From contig NZ_PEBU01000007.1 of NCBI RefSeq assembly GCF_002887595.1, positions 124,001 through 188,000 of the forward strand: DNA of 64,000 nucleotides, in the 5' to 3' direction. This document shows, piece by piece, positions 1 through 8,286 of this stretch (positions are counted from its first letter, which is position 1; each line of letters starts with the position of its first letter). A program made the translations under genes and the position numbers. The notes below the pieces were generated by a model. The model was not told the origin of the DNA and did not search any database. It saw nothing but the letters and a program-made list of their open reading frames with translations. This DNA comes from Bowmanella denitrificans (GTDB lineage: Bacteria; Pseudomonadota; Gammaproteobacteria; Enterobacterales; Alteromonadaceae).

Positions 1-143
1 GCAATAGTTTTGGCCTGTTGCCAGATGGCTTCGTCAAACCAGCCATCCAGTTCAATGGGCTGATTTAGATGCGGAATGGTCTCGTCGGCCAGCACACTCA
101 GGCTAAGTAGCCCAAGCATGACGGTTAGTCTGGCTTGTTGCAT
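1..143 (-). CDS. Partial exported protein with CBM9-like/DUF5916-type N-terminus
   Basis: Only the first 47 codons lie in the window; the gene runs off the left edge. The protein opens with a short hydrophobic signal peptide (MQQARLTVMLGLLSLSVLA) and then a segment containing ELDGWFDEAIWQQA. That motif is typical of the carbohydrate-binding CBM9-like domain that begins many DUF5916 outer-membrane or periplasmic proteins; this family call is inferred from one motif. The start is the ATG at 141-143, preceded on the minus strand by an AAGGA ribosome site. Confidence 0.6.
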   Translation of the reverse strand, partial: MQQARLTVMLGLLSLSVLADETIPHLNQPIELDGWFDEAIWQQAKTI

Positions 144-298
144 TGTGAATTTGTCCTTACGGCCATGCATTCTGTGGCAGGCTCGTCGTTGGGCTGAGTG
201 CCCTTCCCCTGAAAATTAAGGCGCTGATCTTCAACTATTTTGTGATGCCAGGCAAGTCTCTGCTGCCGCGACGACAGTACATAAACAACAAGTCTGTA

Positions 299-325
299 TA
301 AAAAAGCCGACCAGCAGGTCGGCTA
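299..325 (-). terminator. Rho-independent terminator after the DUF885 gene
   Basis: An 8-bp perfect stem (AGCCGACC/GGTCGGCT, 305-324) with a 4-base loop is followed, reading on the minus strand, by six T residues. It lies 9 bases past the stop codon of the DUF885 lipoprotein gene. Confidence 0.85.
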
Positions 326-333
326 TATTCAGC

Positions 334-2142
334 TTATAGCCCTGCGGCCCAACGCTTGAGTTTGGCTTCCAGTACCGGCATCGGCATGGCACCGTCAATC
401 AGCACCTGGGTATGGAACTTCCGCACATCAAATGTATCGCCAAGCTGGGCAGCCAGTTGTTCCCGCAACTCGCGGATTTTACGCTGACCAATTTTGTAGG
501 ACAGGGCCTGACCGGGTATGGCGATATAGCGCTCCACTTCGGCCTCGATATCTGCCTCGCCCATGGAAGAATTCTGGCGCATAAAGTCGATGGCCTGTTC
601 ACGGGTCCAGCCCTTGGCATGCAGGCCGGTATCTACCACCAGGCGCATGGCGCGTAGCTGTTCATCTGACAACCTGCCGTACCACATGTAGGGATCAGTA
701 AACAGGCCCAGCTCTTTACCCAGACTTTCCGCATAGAGTGCCCAGCCTTCGGCAAACACGGTATAAAACTCGTATTTACGAAAATCCGGAAGCGCGTCCA
801 CTTCCTGCTGTATGGCGATCTGGAAATGATGGCCCGGCGCCGCTTCGTGAATACTTAAGGTCTCCACCAGGTATTTGGGCTGCGACTTTAAATCATGGGT
901 ATTAATATAAAAAATCCCCGGTCTGGAGCCATCTGGTGCGGGCTGCTGATAACTGGCACCAGCCGATGACGCGGCCCGGTAAGCTTCCACCGCTTTCACC
1001 TCGTAGTCGGCCTTGGGAAATACCTCAAACAGGGCTGGCAAACGACTATTGATATCGGCTTTGACCTGCTCATAAGCCTGGATCACCTGTTCTTCACTGC
1101 TAAAGAAAAATTGCGGGTCGGTTTTAAGGTGTGTAAAAAATGCCTGCAAATCACCACTAAAGCCTACCTGTTGGCGCACTTTATTCATTTCGCTGCGAAT
1201 TCTGGCCACTTCGTTTAAGCCGTATTGGTGAATCTCATCCGCACTTAATGGTAACGTGGTGTTCACCGCTATCATATGTTCGTACCAGGCCTTTCCATCC
1301 GCCAGGGCTGACAATCCAACGGATTCACGCCCCGCAGGCAGGTACTCGTTCAACATAAAATCATAAGTACGCTGATAAGCAGGCACAATGACCTGCATGA
1401 TCATCTTATTGTAAGCTTCACTGATACTGGCTTTTTGCGCCGGACTGAGCTGGGCATTGCTGTCCAGCATCTTAACCGGGCCATAAAACACGCTGTCCTG
1501 GGGGTTGCTGACAATATGCGCCTGCAACTGCGGCAGCACCTTGACGATCAGGCTTTTAGGTAACACAACCTGCTTTTGTATCCCTTCACGCATGGCCGCA
1601 ATGGCACTGTCCATATAAGTCGCAAAGCCCTGGCTACGCTGAATAAAGTTGTTGTAATCGGCTTCGCTGTTAAATGGTTGGGCACTGCTGCCAGAGCCCA
1701 GCATTGGGTAAAAATTCTGTACTCCCCACATCTGGTTAAAGGGCATCAGATGGCTGGGAAACCGCAGACCGTCCACCGCCTGCTGGCGGGCATACAGGAA
1801 AATCTCATGGCTTAGGCGATCCTGTCCTTGCAACTGACTGGCATCGATCTGCTTGGCCAGAGCCAGATATTTACGTTCAAAGGCGGCTGTTTTCGCCAGA
1901 CTTTCAGCACTGATAGGCGCGCTAAACAGGTGGTTGTAATCCATCACCCCCACCATGGTGGCGGACAGCGGGTTCATCGCCAGGTTTTCATTAAAGTAGT
2001 TATCTACCAGTTCACGTAATTTAGTCGCTTCGCTCTCTGTCGGTTGGCTGCTAACGGCGCTTTGAACCTCTGTCATCGGTGGGTTGCTTTGACAACCGGC
2101 CAATACCAGTGCCAGGCTGGCGGCAAGAATATGTACACGCAT
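334..2142 (-). CDS. DUF885 family lipoprotein, putative zinc-dependent hydrolase
   Basis: About 602 residues. The N-terminus is a lipoprotein signal ending in LAGC, so the mature protein should be lipid-anchored in the envelope. The C-terminal half carries HEAAPGHHFQ, the HExxxGH signature of DUF885 proteins, a family regarded as probable metallohydrolases or peptidases. No substrate can be assigned. The start at 2142 is chosen because an AGGAACCCT ribosome site stands just before this ATG and the signal peptide begins there; a longer reading from a TTG at 2178 adds 12 unlikely residues. It is monocistronic, with a terminator immediately downstream. Confidence 0.85.
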   Translation of the reverse strand: MRVHILAASLALVLAGCQSNPPMTEVQSAVSSQPTESEATKLRELVDNYFNENLAMNPLSATMVGVMDYNHLFSAPISAESLAKTAAFERKYLALAKQIDASQLQGQDRLSHEIFLYARQQAVDGLRFPSHLMPFNQMWGVQNFYPMLGSGSSAQPFNSEADYNNFIQRSQGFATYMDSAIAAMREGIQKQVVLPKSLIVKVLPQLQAHIVSNPQDSVFYGPVKMLDSNAQLSPAQKASISEAYNKMIMQVIVPAYQRTYDFMLNEYLPAGRESVGLSALADGKAWYEHMIAVNTTLPLSADEIHQYGLNEVARIRSEMNKVRQQVGFSGDLQAFFTHLKTDPQFFFSSEEQVIQAYEQVKADINSRLPALFEVFPKADYEVKAVEAYRAASSAGASYQQPAPDGSRPGIFYINTHDLKSQPKYLVETLSIHEAAPGHHFQIAIQQEVDALPDFRKYEFYTVFAEGWALYAESLGKELGLFTDPYMWYGRLSDEQLRAMRLVVDTGLHAKGWTREQAIDFMRQNSSMGEADIEAEVERYIAIPGQALSYKIGQRKIRELREQLAAQLGDTFDVRKFHTQVLIDGAMPMPVLEAKLKRWAAGL

Positions 2143-2312
2143 AGGGTTCCTGTTTGATTGTATTTTTGCGGTATTCAAGCACAGCTTTGCGTATTTGCAC
2201 TATGAAATTCCACCACTTGCAGCAAAAGACGACCAAAGATTGTGGCTGTGCGGTTTGAGCCCAATAGCGCAACCCGCTAGAATAACTGCAAAAATACCAA
2301 TAGCCCTACCCT

Positions 2313-3320
2313 ATGAAAAAACATATCTATGTGGCCTATACCGGCGGCACTATCGGCATGCGTCCTTCCAGCAAGGGCTATGTCTGTGTACCTGGTTTCC
2401 TGTCGAAAACCTTAAGCAAGATGCCCGAGTTTCACCGGGATGAAATGCCGCAGTTCACTATTCATGAATATGACCAGCTCATGGACTCCTCAGATATGTC
2501 GTCGCTGGACTGGCAACATATCGCCGATGATATTCAGGCCAATTACGACAGCTACGACGGTTTCATTATTCTGCATGGCACCGACACTATGGCCTACACC
2601 GCCTCGGCACTGTCATTTATGCTGGAAAACCTGACCAAGCCTGTGATCGTCACCGGCTCACAAATTCCACTGGCCGAGATCCGCAGTGACGGACAGGTTA
2701 ATCTGCTCAATGCGCTGTATCTGGCGGCCAATTATCCGGTCCATGAGGTATGTTTATTTTTTAACAACCAATTACTGCGCGGTAACCGCAGTCGCAAGAT
2801 CCACGCTGATGGTTTTAATGCCTTCGCTTCGCCGAACTTTCCGGCACTGATGGAAGCCGGCATCAACATTCAGGTACTGGAAGGGCAAGTCAAACCTGTG
2901 GTGCAGCAGCCACTGCAGGTTAGCCCGGTCACCGCCCAGCCCATAGGGGTGGTAACCCTGTATCCGGGGATCAGCAGCGAAGTGATCAGAAATACCCTGC
3001 AACAGCCGGTAAATGCTCTGATCTTACTAAGCTATGGCGTAGGTAATGCACCGCAAAATCAGGCGTTACTGGAACAACTTGAGCAAGCCAGGCAAAAAGG
3101 CATTATCGTGCTTAACTGTACTCAGTGTCTGCGCGGCAAGGTTAATATGGCAGGCTATGCCACCGGTAATGCGCTGGCACAAGTAGGCGTTGTCTCTGGT
3201 GGCGATATGACCCTGGAAGCCGCTCTGGCTAAGCTGCATTATCTGCTCAGCAAAAAGCTGCCGGTAGACGACACCCGCCGTTTACTGATGGAAAATCTGC
3301 GTGGTGAATTAAGCGTTTGA
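2313..3320 (+). CDS. ansA: Type I (cytoplasmic) L-asparaginase
   Basis: 335 residues, close to E. coli AnsA (338). It hydrolyses L-asparagine to aspartate and ammonia in the cytoplasm. The two conserved threonine motifs are present: TGGTIGM at residues 10-16 and HGTDTM at 88-93, which supply the nucleophile and the second catalytic Thr/Asp. No signal peptide is visible, which fits the type I low-affinity enzyme rather than periplasmic AnsB. It is divergent from the DUF885 gene, with 170 bases between the two starts. The stop is followed at once by a 7-bp tandem repeat array and other repeats, so it is likely monocistronic. Confidence 0.95.
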   Translation: MKKHIYVAYTGGTIGMRPSSKGYVCVPGFLSKTLSKMPEFHRDEMPQFTIHEYDQLMDSSDMSSLDWQHIADDIQANYDSYDGFIILHGTDTMAYTASALSFMLENLTKPVIVTGSQIPLAEIRSDGQVNLLNALYLAANYPVHEVCLFFNNQLLRGNRSRKIHADGFNAFASPNFPALMEAGINIQVLEGQVKPVVQQPLQVSPVTAQPIGVVTLYPGISSEVIRNTLQQPVNALILLSYGVGNAPQNQALLEQLEQARQKGIIVLNCTQCLRGKVNMAGYATGNALAQVGVVSGGDMTLEAALAKLHYLLSKKLPVDDTRRLLMENLRGELSV

Positions 3321-3322
3321 TG

Positions 3323-3413
3323 TTGGCAGTTTGCAGTTGGCAGTTTGCAGTTTGCAGTTTGCAGTTTGCAGTTTGCAGTTTGCAGTTTGCAGTTTGCAGT
3401 TTGCAGTTTGCAG
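3323..3413. repeat. Tandem 7-bp repeat, about 13 units of TTTGCAG/TTGGCAG
   Basis: Starting 2 bases after the ansA stop, the heptamer TTTGCAG repeats about 13 times without a gap; units 1 and 3 read TTGGCAG. A second array with unit CTGCCAA (the complement of TTGGCAG) is at 25508-25584. Seven is not a multiple of three, and the apparent open frames across the array are by-products of its lack of stop codons. Confidence 0.95.
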
Positions 3414-3601
3414 TTTGATCTGTGACTCGCCCTCATGCTCTGTCAACGGATTTCTGCCATCTGACCACTTAATTCAGCTAACTGCCGACTGATTACTTCC
3501 CCCCTGTCGGACTCAAGTCCGACCCACGGCGCTTAGAATTAGCTTTGCTGTCGGAATAAATTCCGACCCACTGTAGGTTGGGCTTAAGCCCAACAAAATT
3601 C
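3414..3601 (+). repeat. Composite intergenic repeat, copy A (three 18-bp palindromes)
   Basis: A block that matches, almost base for base, the reverse complement of 25366-25507. It contains a shared stretch from CTCATGCTCTGTCAACGG through CTAACTGCCGACTGATT (about 3432-3493). Then come perfect or near-perfect palindromes: GTCGGACTCAAGTCCGAC (3506-3523), GTCGGAATAAATTCCGAC (3550-3567) and GTTGGGCTTAAGCCCAAC (3577-3594), the first two followed by CCAC. No open frame is convincing here. Read as a REP/BIME-like non-coding repeat. Confidence 0.85.
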
Positions 3602-3695
3602 AATGGCTGCCCTGGTTTCCATCATTCTGTCAGCGCAATGCTGTTTACGGCTCACTGACTACTGCTAACTGCCAACTTACGACTGAAGCACCTCT

Positions 3696-3769
3696 TGCTT
3701 TTCTCAGCGCTCTCAGCGACTCGGCGGTGAATAACTTTCGGCTTTTAGTGGTTTTAGTGGTTTTAGTGG
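3696..3769. repeat. Half of a CCGCAGAG-type repeat and a 9-bp triplication
   Basis: TCTCAGCGCTCTCAGCGACTC followed by GGCGGTGAATAA resembles one arm of the 75-bp palindromes at 46651 and 56566. Directly after it, TTTTAGTGG occurs three times in tandem (3743-3769). Nothing coding is seen between 3602 and 3779. Confidence 0.55.
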
Positions 3770-3779
3770 CAAATATGCC

Positions 3780-4244
3780 CTAAACCAGCTCGGCAAAGCA
3801 GCCGCCAGTGGCACTCAGTAAGGTATCCGGGTTTAGTTCAATTTCCAGGCCCCGACGTCCACCGCTAACAAAGATACTGGTATATTCTCTGGCGGACACA
3901 TGTACAAAGGTAGCCAGCATTTTCTTCTGCCCAATCGGGCTGACCCCACCTAAAACATAGCCGGTAGTGCGCTGCACTTTGTCAGGTTTTGCCATTTCGG
4001 CCTTTTTGCATGTAGCCGCTTTGGCCAGCTGTTTAAGATTTAACTGCTGATCTACCGGCACAACGGCCACCACCAGTTGCCCTTTTTCTGTTTCAGCAAC
4101 CAACGTCTTAAACACGCGCTCTGGTGTCACCGCCAGCTTTTCGGCCGCTTCCAGACCAAAAGAGGGGTGACCCGCATCATGCTGATACTGATGCAATCTA
4201 AACTCGGCCCTGGCCTTTTGCAGACTGTTGATTGCCGGTGTCAT
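3780..4244 (-). CDS. ybaK: Cys-tRNA(Pro)/Cys-tRNA(Cys) deacylase YbaK
   Basis: 154 residues of the YbaK/EbsC/ProRS-INS superfamily. YbaK hydrolyses Cys-tRNA(Pro) made in error by prolyl-tRNA synthetase, acting in trans in the cytoplasm. The lysine known to be essential in the E. coli and Haemophilus enzymes falls at Lys46 here (ERVFKTLV), and the glycine-rich VLGGVSPIGQKK and FVSGGRRG loops are present. Start at 4244 is set by an AGGATAAGC ribosome site just before the ATG; a longer frame to 4334 would run into rnk and is not homologous. It follows rnk with a 40-base gap holding a small hairpin, so the two may be cotranscribed. Confidence 0.92.
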   Translation of the reverse strand: MTPAINSLQKARAEFRLHQYQHDAGHPSFGLEAAEKLAVTPERVFKTLVAETEKGQLVVAVVPVDQQLNLKQLAKAATCKKAEMAKPDKVQRTTGYVLGGVSPIGQKKMLATFVHVSAREYTSIFVSGGRRGLEIELNPDTLLSATGGCFAELV

Positions 4245-4261
4245 GCTTATCCTGAATAGAT

Positions 4262-4281
4262 GACGCCCATTGCTGGGCGTC
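4262..4281 (-). terminator. Intercistronic hairpin between rnk and ybaK
   Basis: A 7-bp stem (GACGCCC/GGGCGTC) lies 3 bases after the rnk stop. Its minus-strand tail is only ATCTATTC, so it is a weak terminator at most and may just lower ybaK expression. Confidence 0.45.
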
Positions 4282-4284
4282 TGG

Positions 4285-4698
4285 TTATCGGTGCAGTTGG
4301 CCTGCGTGCTCTGGTTGGTAGAGTACCTCATCAATATGCACGGTCAATGTTTTACCACCCGGCGCCGGCCATTGCATATCATCCCCCTGTGAGAGGCCGA
4401 TCAGGGCGCTGCCAATCGGAGCCAATATAGAAATCTTGTCGCCTGTGTCATCCATATCTTTGGGAAACACCAGGGTTTTACAGAATGATTCACCGCTGGA
4501 CGCGACCTTAAATCGCACCGTGGAATTCATGGTAACCACGCCGGGCGGAATGTCGCTGCTGTCAACATTCTCGGCCCGGTCCAGTTCCCTCAGCAATTCC
4601 GTTTTACCGGGAAAGGCTTTGTCCGATAATGAATCCAGCATGGCTTCCAGCCGATCAGCGTCCTGGTTGGAAATGAGTATTCTGGGTTGCGTTGTCAT
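4285..4698 (-). CDS. rnk: Regulator of nucleoside diphosphate kinase
   Basis: 137 residues, the usual Rnk length. An N-terminal coiled-coil-like stretch (residues 1-45) is followed by a GreA/GreB-type C-terminal domain with VVTMNSTVRF and APIGSALIGLSQGD, the two most conserved segments of the family. Rnk binds RNA polymerase near the secondary channel; the name comes from its effect on Ndk levels. A strong AAAGAGGA ribosome site precedes the ATG. It is the first gene of a short minus-strand unit with ybaK. Confidence 0.92.
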   Translation of the reverse strand: MTTQPRILISNQDADRLEAMLDSLSDKAFPGKTELLRELDRAENVDSSDIPPGVVTMNSTVRFKVASSGESFCKTLVFPKDMDDTGDKISILAPIGSALIGLSQGDDMQWPAPGGKTLTVHIDEVLYQPEHAGQLHR

Positions 4699-4742
4699 TT
4701 TTCCTCTTTAGTCCTTCCGTATTCAGGAAATGGACAGTACAT

Positions 4743-4770
4743 AAAAAAAAGCCCCGTCATTTGACGGGGC
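4743..4770 (-). terminator. Rho-independent terminator after the DUF349 operon
   Basis: GCCCCGTC/GACGGGGC stem with a 4-base loop, followed on the minus strand by eight T residues. It ends the zinc ribbon-YeaC-DUF349 transcript. Confidence 0.9.
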
Positions 4771-4789
4771 CAGCGTTATTGCTTGCGGG

Positions 4790-7567
4790 TCAAATGCCAC
4801 CTGGGGGGGCAAAAAGTCGTGTCAGGCGCGGCAATTGCTCCTGTTCTTCAACACTTAACGGCCCCTGATTAATCCACTGACATAACAATTGGTCCATATC
4901 CGGTGTTTCACCCTGCTCAAGTTTGTCGGTCATCATCTGTAGCTGAACTTCACGTCTAAGCTCAGTGTCTTCTGTAGCTGACGCCTGGCCACGTAGTAAT
5001 TCCATTTTAATCAGCAACTGCAGGCGACTCTGCTCGCCGCCAGGTTGCAAAAATGCCTGACGCCAACTGCCAGGCAAACGTTCAATCTGCTCTGGCGGCG
5101 GATTTTGTGACCAACCACCCAACACATCGAACAGCAGCTCATACTTAGCCAGTTGCTGCTGCTGGCGCAGGGTATCAGCCTTAGCCGCAAACTTGTCCTG
5201 CACTTTCTGCCAGTCACGTTGCACCTGCTGCGCAGCTTTATCATCCAGTTGTGCCAAAAGCCTTTGCAGCTTTTCACTGGTTTGCTCTTGCAAGGTTAGC
5301 AACTCTGCATGATTTTGCAGCGAAACAAGTGCCAACTCAGTTTGCTTAAGAAGGTCTTGTACTTCGCTGAGCAGGGTTTGATTGGCCTGACGGCGGTTGT
5401 CAAACTCCTGATTGCGCTTAGCAAACAGTGCGTCATTGGCGCTACGAAATGCGTCCCACAACAACCTTTCCTGTTTAGCCCGTACACGACCAACCTGCTT
5501 CCAGCTTTCCTGTAACTGTTTGGCCTGATGGGTGGCTTCATTGATATCATCCAGTGCCAACAACTCCTGCACTTTATCGATAAGGCGCTGTTTTTGCGCT
5601 TCATTGTCCTGATACCAGCTTTGCAGTTTGGCTTTAACCGGTGCACATAGCTCTCGGTACTGCTGATTCAAATTTTGTAACTGGCGATAATCCACGTCGC
5701 CCACATCACGCCATTGTTGTTGCAGACTTTGCAAAGACTTGGCCAGTTGGTCCATGTCCATTGTCTGCGCCTGCAATTGCCGAAGCTGTTCAAGCAGCCC
5801 CTGCTTGGCCAGCAAGTTGGCTTCACGGCGTTGTTGTTCCAGCGCATATTGTTCCCTGACTGGCGCAAACGCCAGTTCACAAGCCAAGTCAAAGGCCTGA
5901 TTCAATTGCAGATCTTCCTCGGTGTCGAGCTTGCCTAAGGTATTCCATTGGCTGCGCAGTTGTTTAACCTTGTCTGCCTGCGCTTTAGCATCCAGCGGCT
6001 TATCAGCCAATGCCTGAATTTCTTCCAGCAGCGCAGGTTTGCGCGGCTGGGCGATATAGGCCTGCCATTCTTTCAGGTTTTCAATATGTTCGCGGACCTG
6101 TTCGAACAAGCGCTGTACTTTGTCCTGCTCTGTTTCAGGCAGGGCCTGATGCCATTTCTGTACTCGCTGATACATGGACATCGCAGCGTGGAACTTACCG
6201 GTTTGCACCAACTCCTGAACTTTGCGCAGACTGCCTCTGACCTTATTCAGTTGTGCTTTGGCTTCCTGATTCAGGGTATGAATAGCGTTTTGCCAGGCCT
6301 TGTCCAACGTCTGCCAGTCTTTTTGCACCGACTGCGGCCATAAGGCATCAAACTGACGTTTCAGTGCACGGTAAGCACCGCGTGCTTCCTGCCAGGCTTT
6401 TTGCGCCTCATTCAATTCAGCCAAATTGGCTGGCACGGCAACATCCTGCAAGGTGCTCAGCAGTGCCTTCGCCCCTTGCACTGCCTGTTGCAGGGCCGGG
6501 AGTTTTTGCAGATCCATTTCGGCCTGATTAAGACGATTTTGCAATGACTCTGTGTCGCGACTGTTGCTGATATGACTCAGCTCAGCCCGGCATTGGCCAA
6601 TACGCTGGATGAAATCCAGCCTTTGTGGGTCAGTCATTTGCAGCGCAGTATCCTGACTGCTCAATGTCTCAAGCAAACTGCGGGTCTTTGCTATCAACTG
6701 TTGCTCGAGTTCAGCCGCTTCACGCTCAGCTTCAGCTTGTTGCCAGGCCTGTTTGACAGACTCGGCACGCCGCTCGGCCTTCTGACACAAATCCTGATAC
6801 TTCTGACTGATCTCCTCGTTGATTGCCTGTGGCAGCTCAGACAACTGCTGCTGATAAGCAGAAAACTGTGCTTTGAGCTCATCCAGTTGTTGGCACAATA
6901 ACGGATAATCCTGGTTATCTTTAAGGGCCAATAACTTAGCCAGGATCAGGCGCAAGGTTTTTTCCAGTTGTTGCTTGTCGATTTTATCCTGGCTTAACTT
7001 TTCAAGCTTTTGTCTGGCCAGCGCTACCACGCGGCTATCTTTATGCTTGCGCAGCATACGTTGCAGGCAGTCTTCGTCCTGTTCCAGTTCAGCCAGTCGC
7101 AGCGGCAGATCTGCGTTGTGGCTTTCAAACATCACCCGTTGCCGCAGGGATGCCTTGTTAAGCTTAGCCAGAATTGCCTGACTGAGCGCTGGCTCGTCAT
7201 GTTGCCATTTTTGCAGTAACAGTTTTTCCAGCAAGCCATGATTGGTGCATTCCTGCACAAAGGTCTGACGTTGTTTATCGCTCAGACTTTCCCCCTGACC
7301 TTCCAGTAAGGTGGCTTCCACCCGCTGCTGCGCCCTTTTATGAATGCGTTCCTGCTTTTCGGTCTGCGCCAGTTTCCACCACAGGGCAAAACTGTCCAGC
7401 CGATCCAGGGCGGCCAGCCTGACGTTAAGATTTTCATCGTTGAACGCCATTTCATGTAACTGCGTCTTGTGCTCTGGCTGGGCTGGGTCTAAGTCCGCAA
7501 TGGCCGCCTGCCTGACCTTAGGATCAGGATGCTGATACTTGGGACGAAACAAACTTTTAAATATCAT
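4790..7567 (-). CDS. DUF349 domain protein, long coiled-coil
   Basis: 925 residues, strongly charged and rich in Gln, Leu and Glu, with no signal peptide or membrane segment. Much of the protein (about residues 150-850) is predicted by eye to be helical coiled coil. It contains repeated W-x(n)-Q/W segments of DUF349 type, such as LLWDAFRSANDALFAKRNQEF. Molecular function is unknown. ATG at 7567 overlaps the end of the YeaC gene by 11 bases, which marks translational coupling; an in-frame TTG at 7585 is less likely. It is the last gene of a three-gene operon. Confidence 0.85.
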   Translation of the reverse strand: MIFKSLFRPKYQHPDPKVRQAAIADLDPAQPEHKTQLHEMAFNDENLNVRLAALDRLDSFALWWKLAQTEKQERIHKRAQQRVEATLLEGQGESLSDKQRQTFVQECTNHGLLEKLLLQKWQHDEPALSQAILAKLNKASLRQRVMFESHNADLPLRLAELEQDEDCLQRMLRKHKDSRVVALARQKLEKLSQDKIDKQQLEKTLRLILAKLLALKDNQDYPLLCQQLDELKAQFSAYQQQLSELPQAINEEISQKYQDLCQKAERRAESVKQAWQQAEAEREAAELEQQLIAKTRSLLETLSSQDTALQMTDPQRLDFIQRIGQCRAELSHISNSRDTESLQNRLNQAEMDLQKLPALQQAVQGAKALLSTLQDVAVPANLAELNEAQKAWQEARGAYRALKRQFDALWPQSVQKDWQTLDKAWQNAIHTLNQEAKAQLNKVRGSLRKVQELVQTGKFHAAMSMYQRVQKWHQALPETEQDKVQRLFEQVREHIENLKEWQAYIAQPRKPALLEEIQALADKPLDAKAQADKVKQLRSQWNTLGKLDTEEDLQLNQAFDLACELAFAPVREQYALEQQRREANLLAKQGLLEQLRQLQAQTMDMDQLAKSLQSLQQQWRDVGDVDYRQLQNLNQQYRELCAPVKAKLQSWYQDNEAQKQRLIDKVQELLALDDINEATHQAKQLQESWKQVGRVRAKQERLLWDAFRSANDALFAKRNQEFDNRRQANQTLLSEVQDLLKQTELALVSLQNHAELLTLQEQTSEKLQRLLAQLDDKAAQQVQRDWQKVQDKFAAKADTLRQQQQLAKYELLFDVLGGWSQNPPPEQIERLPGSWRQAFLQPGGEQSRLQLLIKMELLRGQASATEDTELRREVQLQMMTDKLEQGETPDMDQLLCQWINQGPLSVEEQEQLPRLTRLFAPPGGI

Positions 7568-7832
7568 CCGCTTTAAACCTGGCAATAGAGGGTTGGAACT
7601 GCTGTTTCAATTCTTGTTTAGACTTATGCACTATGCTGCCATCTGCACCAATGGTCATATGCTCATCGGACTTCAGGACCTGAGCCTGATAAAGCATCAC
7701 CGCCTGCATACTGCTGTCACGCTGTGCTTCACTTAAGGTAGAACCATCAGGCCATTTGCCGGTTTCCACCGCTTGTAGCAAGCGCTGGTAAACCTGCGGG
7801 GTCATGGCATTGACCATCTGCTGAATACTCAT
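7557..7832 (-). CDS. DUF1315 (YeaC-like) protein
   Basis: 91 residues of the small YeaC/DUF1315 family, function unknown. Recognisable features are the opening MTPQVYQRLLQAVETGKWPDG, the QRDSSMQAVMLYQAQ helix and the acidic C-terminus. The ATG at 7830-7832 shares its last base pair with the stop codon of the upstream zinc ribbon gene, and its own stop overlaps the DUF349 start. The three genes are therefore tightly coupled. Confidence 0.85.
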   Translation of the reverse strand: MSIQQMVNAMTPQVYQRLLQAVETGKWPDGSTLSEAQRDSSMQAVMLYQAQVLKSDEHMTIGADGSIVHKSKQELKQQFQPSIARFKADDI

Positions 7833-8224
7833 TAATCGAACTTCTTCATAAAAATCAAACGAATGCGATTGACCACGTACCAGACAAAGCCAATCACCGA
7901 ACAACTCATGGCAATATTGTACTGCAACTGCCCATGCCAAAGGCAGATGGGACTGCTGTTATTCACCAGATTAAATGACAACTTACAGGCAAACTCGGTA
8001 GACGGGCCGTCTCCCCAATACAAAATGGCAAAGCCAGCAATAAACATCAGCATGGCAACCATAGACTGGGTTTGAATGGACTGGGCCTTTTTAAATTTAT
8101 TAAAGCGCTGCTTACGCAGAATATCGTCTTCACTTGCCGCCCCGGCAGCAAAACCACAATGTGGGCAAGACTTGGCCTTGTCGGAAATCTTCTTATTGCA
8201 CGATGGGCAATTAGTCAGGGCCAT
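7832..8224 (-). CDS. Zinc ribbon membrane protein
   Basis: 130 residues. An N-terminal zinc ribbon has Cys6-x2-Cys9 and Cys20-x2-Cys23. It is followed by a basic linker and two hydrophobic segments (about 55-71 and 104-124), so the ribbon most likely sits on the cytoplasmic side of the inner membrane. No function is known. It is the first gene of the operon with YeaC and DUF349 proteins, and overlaps the YeaC start by one base. A GGGGGAA ribosome site precedes the ATG. Confidence 0.8.
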   Translation of the reverse strand: MALTNCPSCNKKISDKAKSCPHCGFAAGAASEDDILRKQRFNKFKKAQSIQTQSMVAMLMFIAGFAILYWGDGPSTEFACKLSFNLVNNSSPICLWHGQLQYNIAMSCSVIGFVWYVVNRIRLIFMKKFD

Positions 8225-8249
8225 GGTTCCCCCTTCTTTAATGACATAA

Positions 8250-8273
8250 CATAAGCGCGGCCTGGGCCGCGCT
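8250..8273 (-). terminator. Hairpin between the symporter and zinc ribbon genes
   Basis: An 11-bp inverted repeat (AAGCGCGGCCT/GGGCCGCGCTT region) lies 14 bases past the symporter stop. On the minus strand it is followed by a moderately T-rich TATGTTATG; on the plus strand by GTTTTATT. Probably the symporter terminator. Confidence 0.6.
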
Positions 8274-8286
8274 TGTTTTATTCCAA

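Noticed and set aside
3239-3436. Open frame across the 7-bp repeat array (and its counterpart at 25459-25699)
   Set aside because: The heptamer lacks stop codons in several frames, so it yields long repeated peptides by chance; there is no ribosome site or family match.
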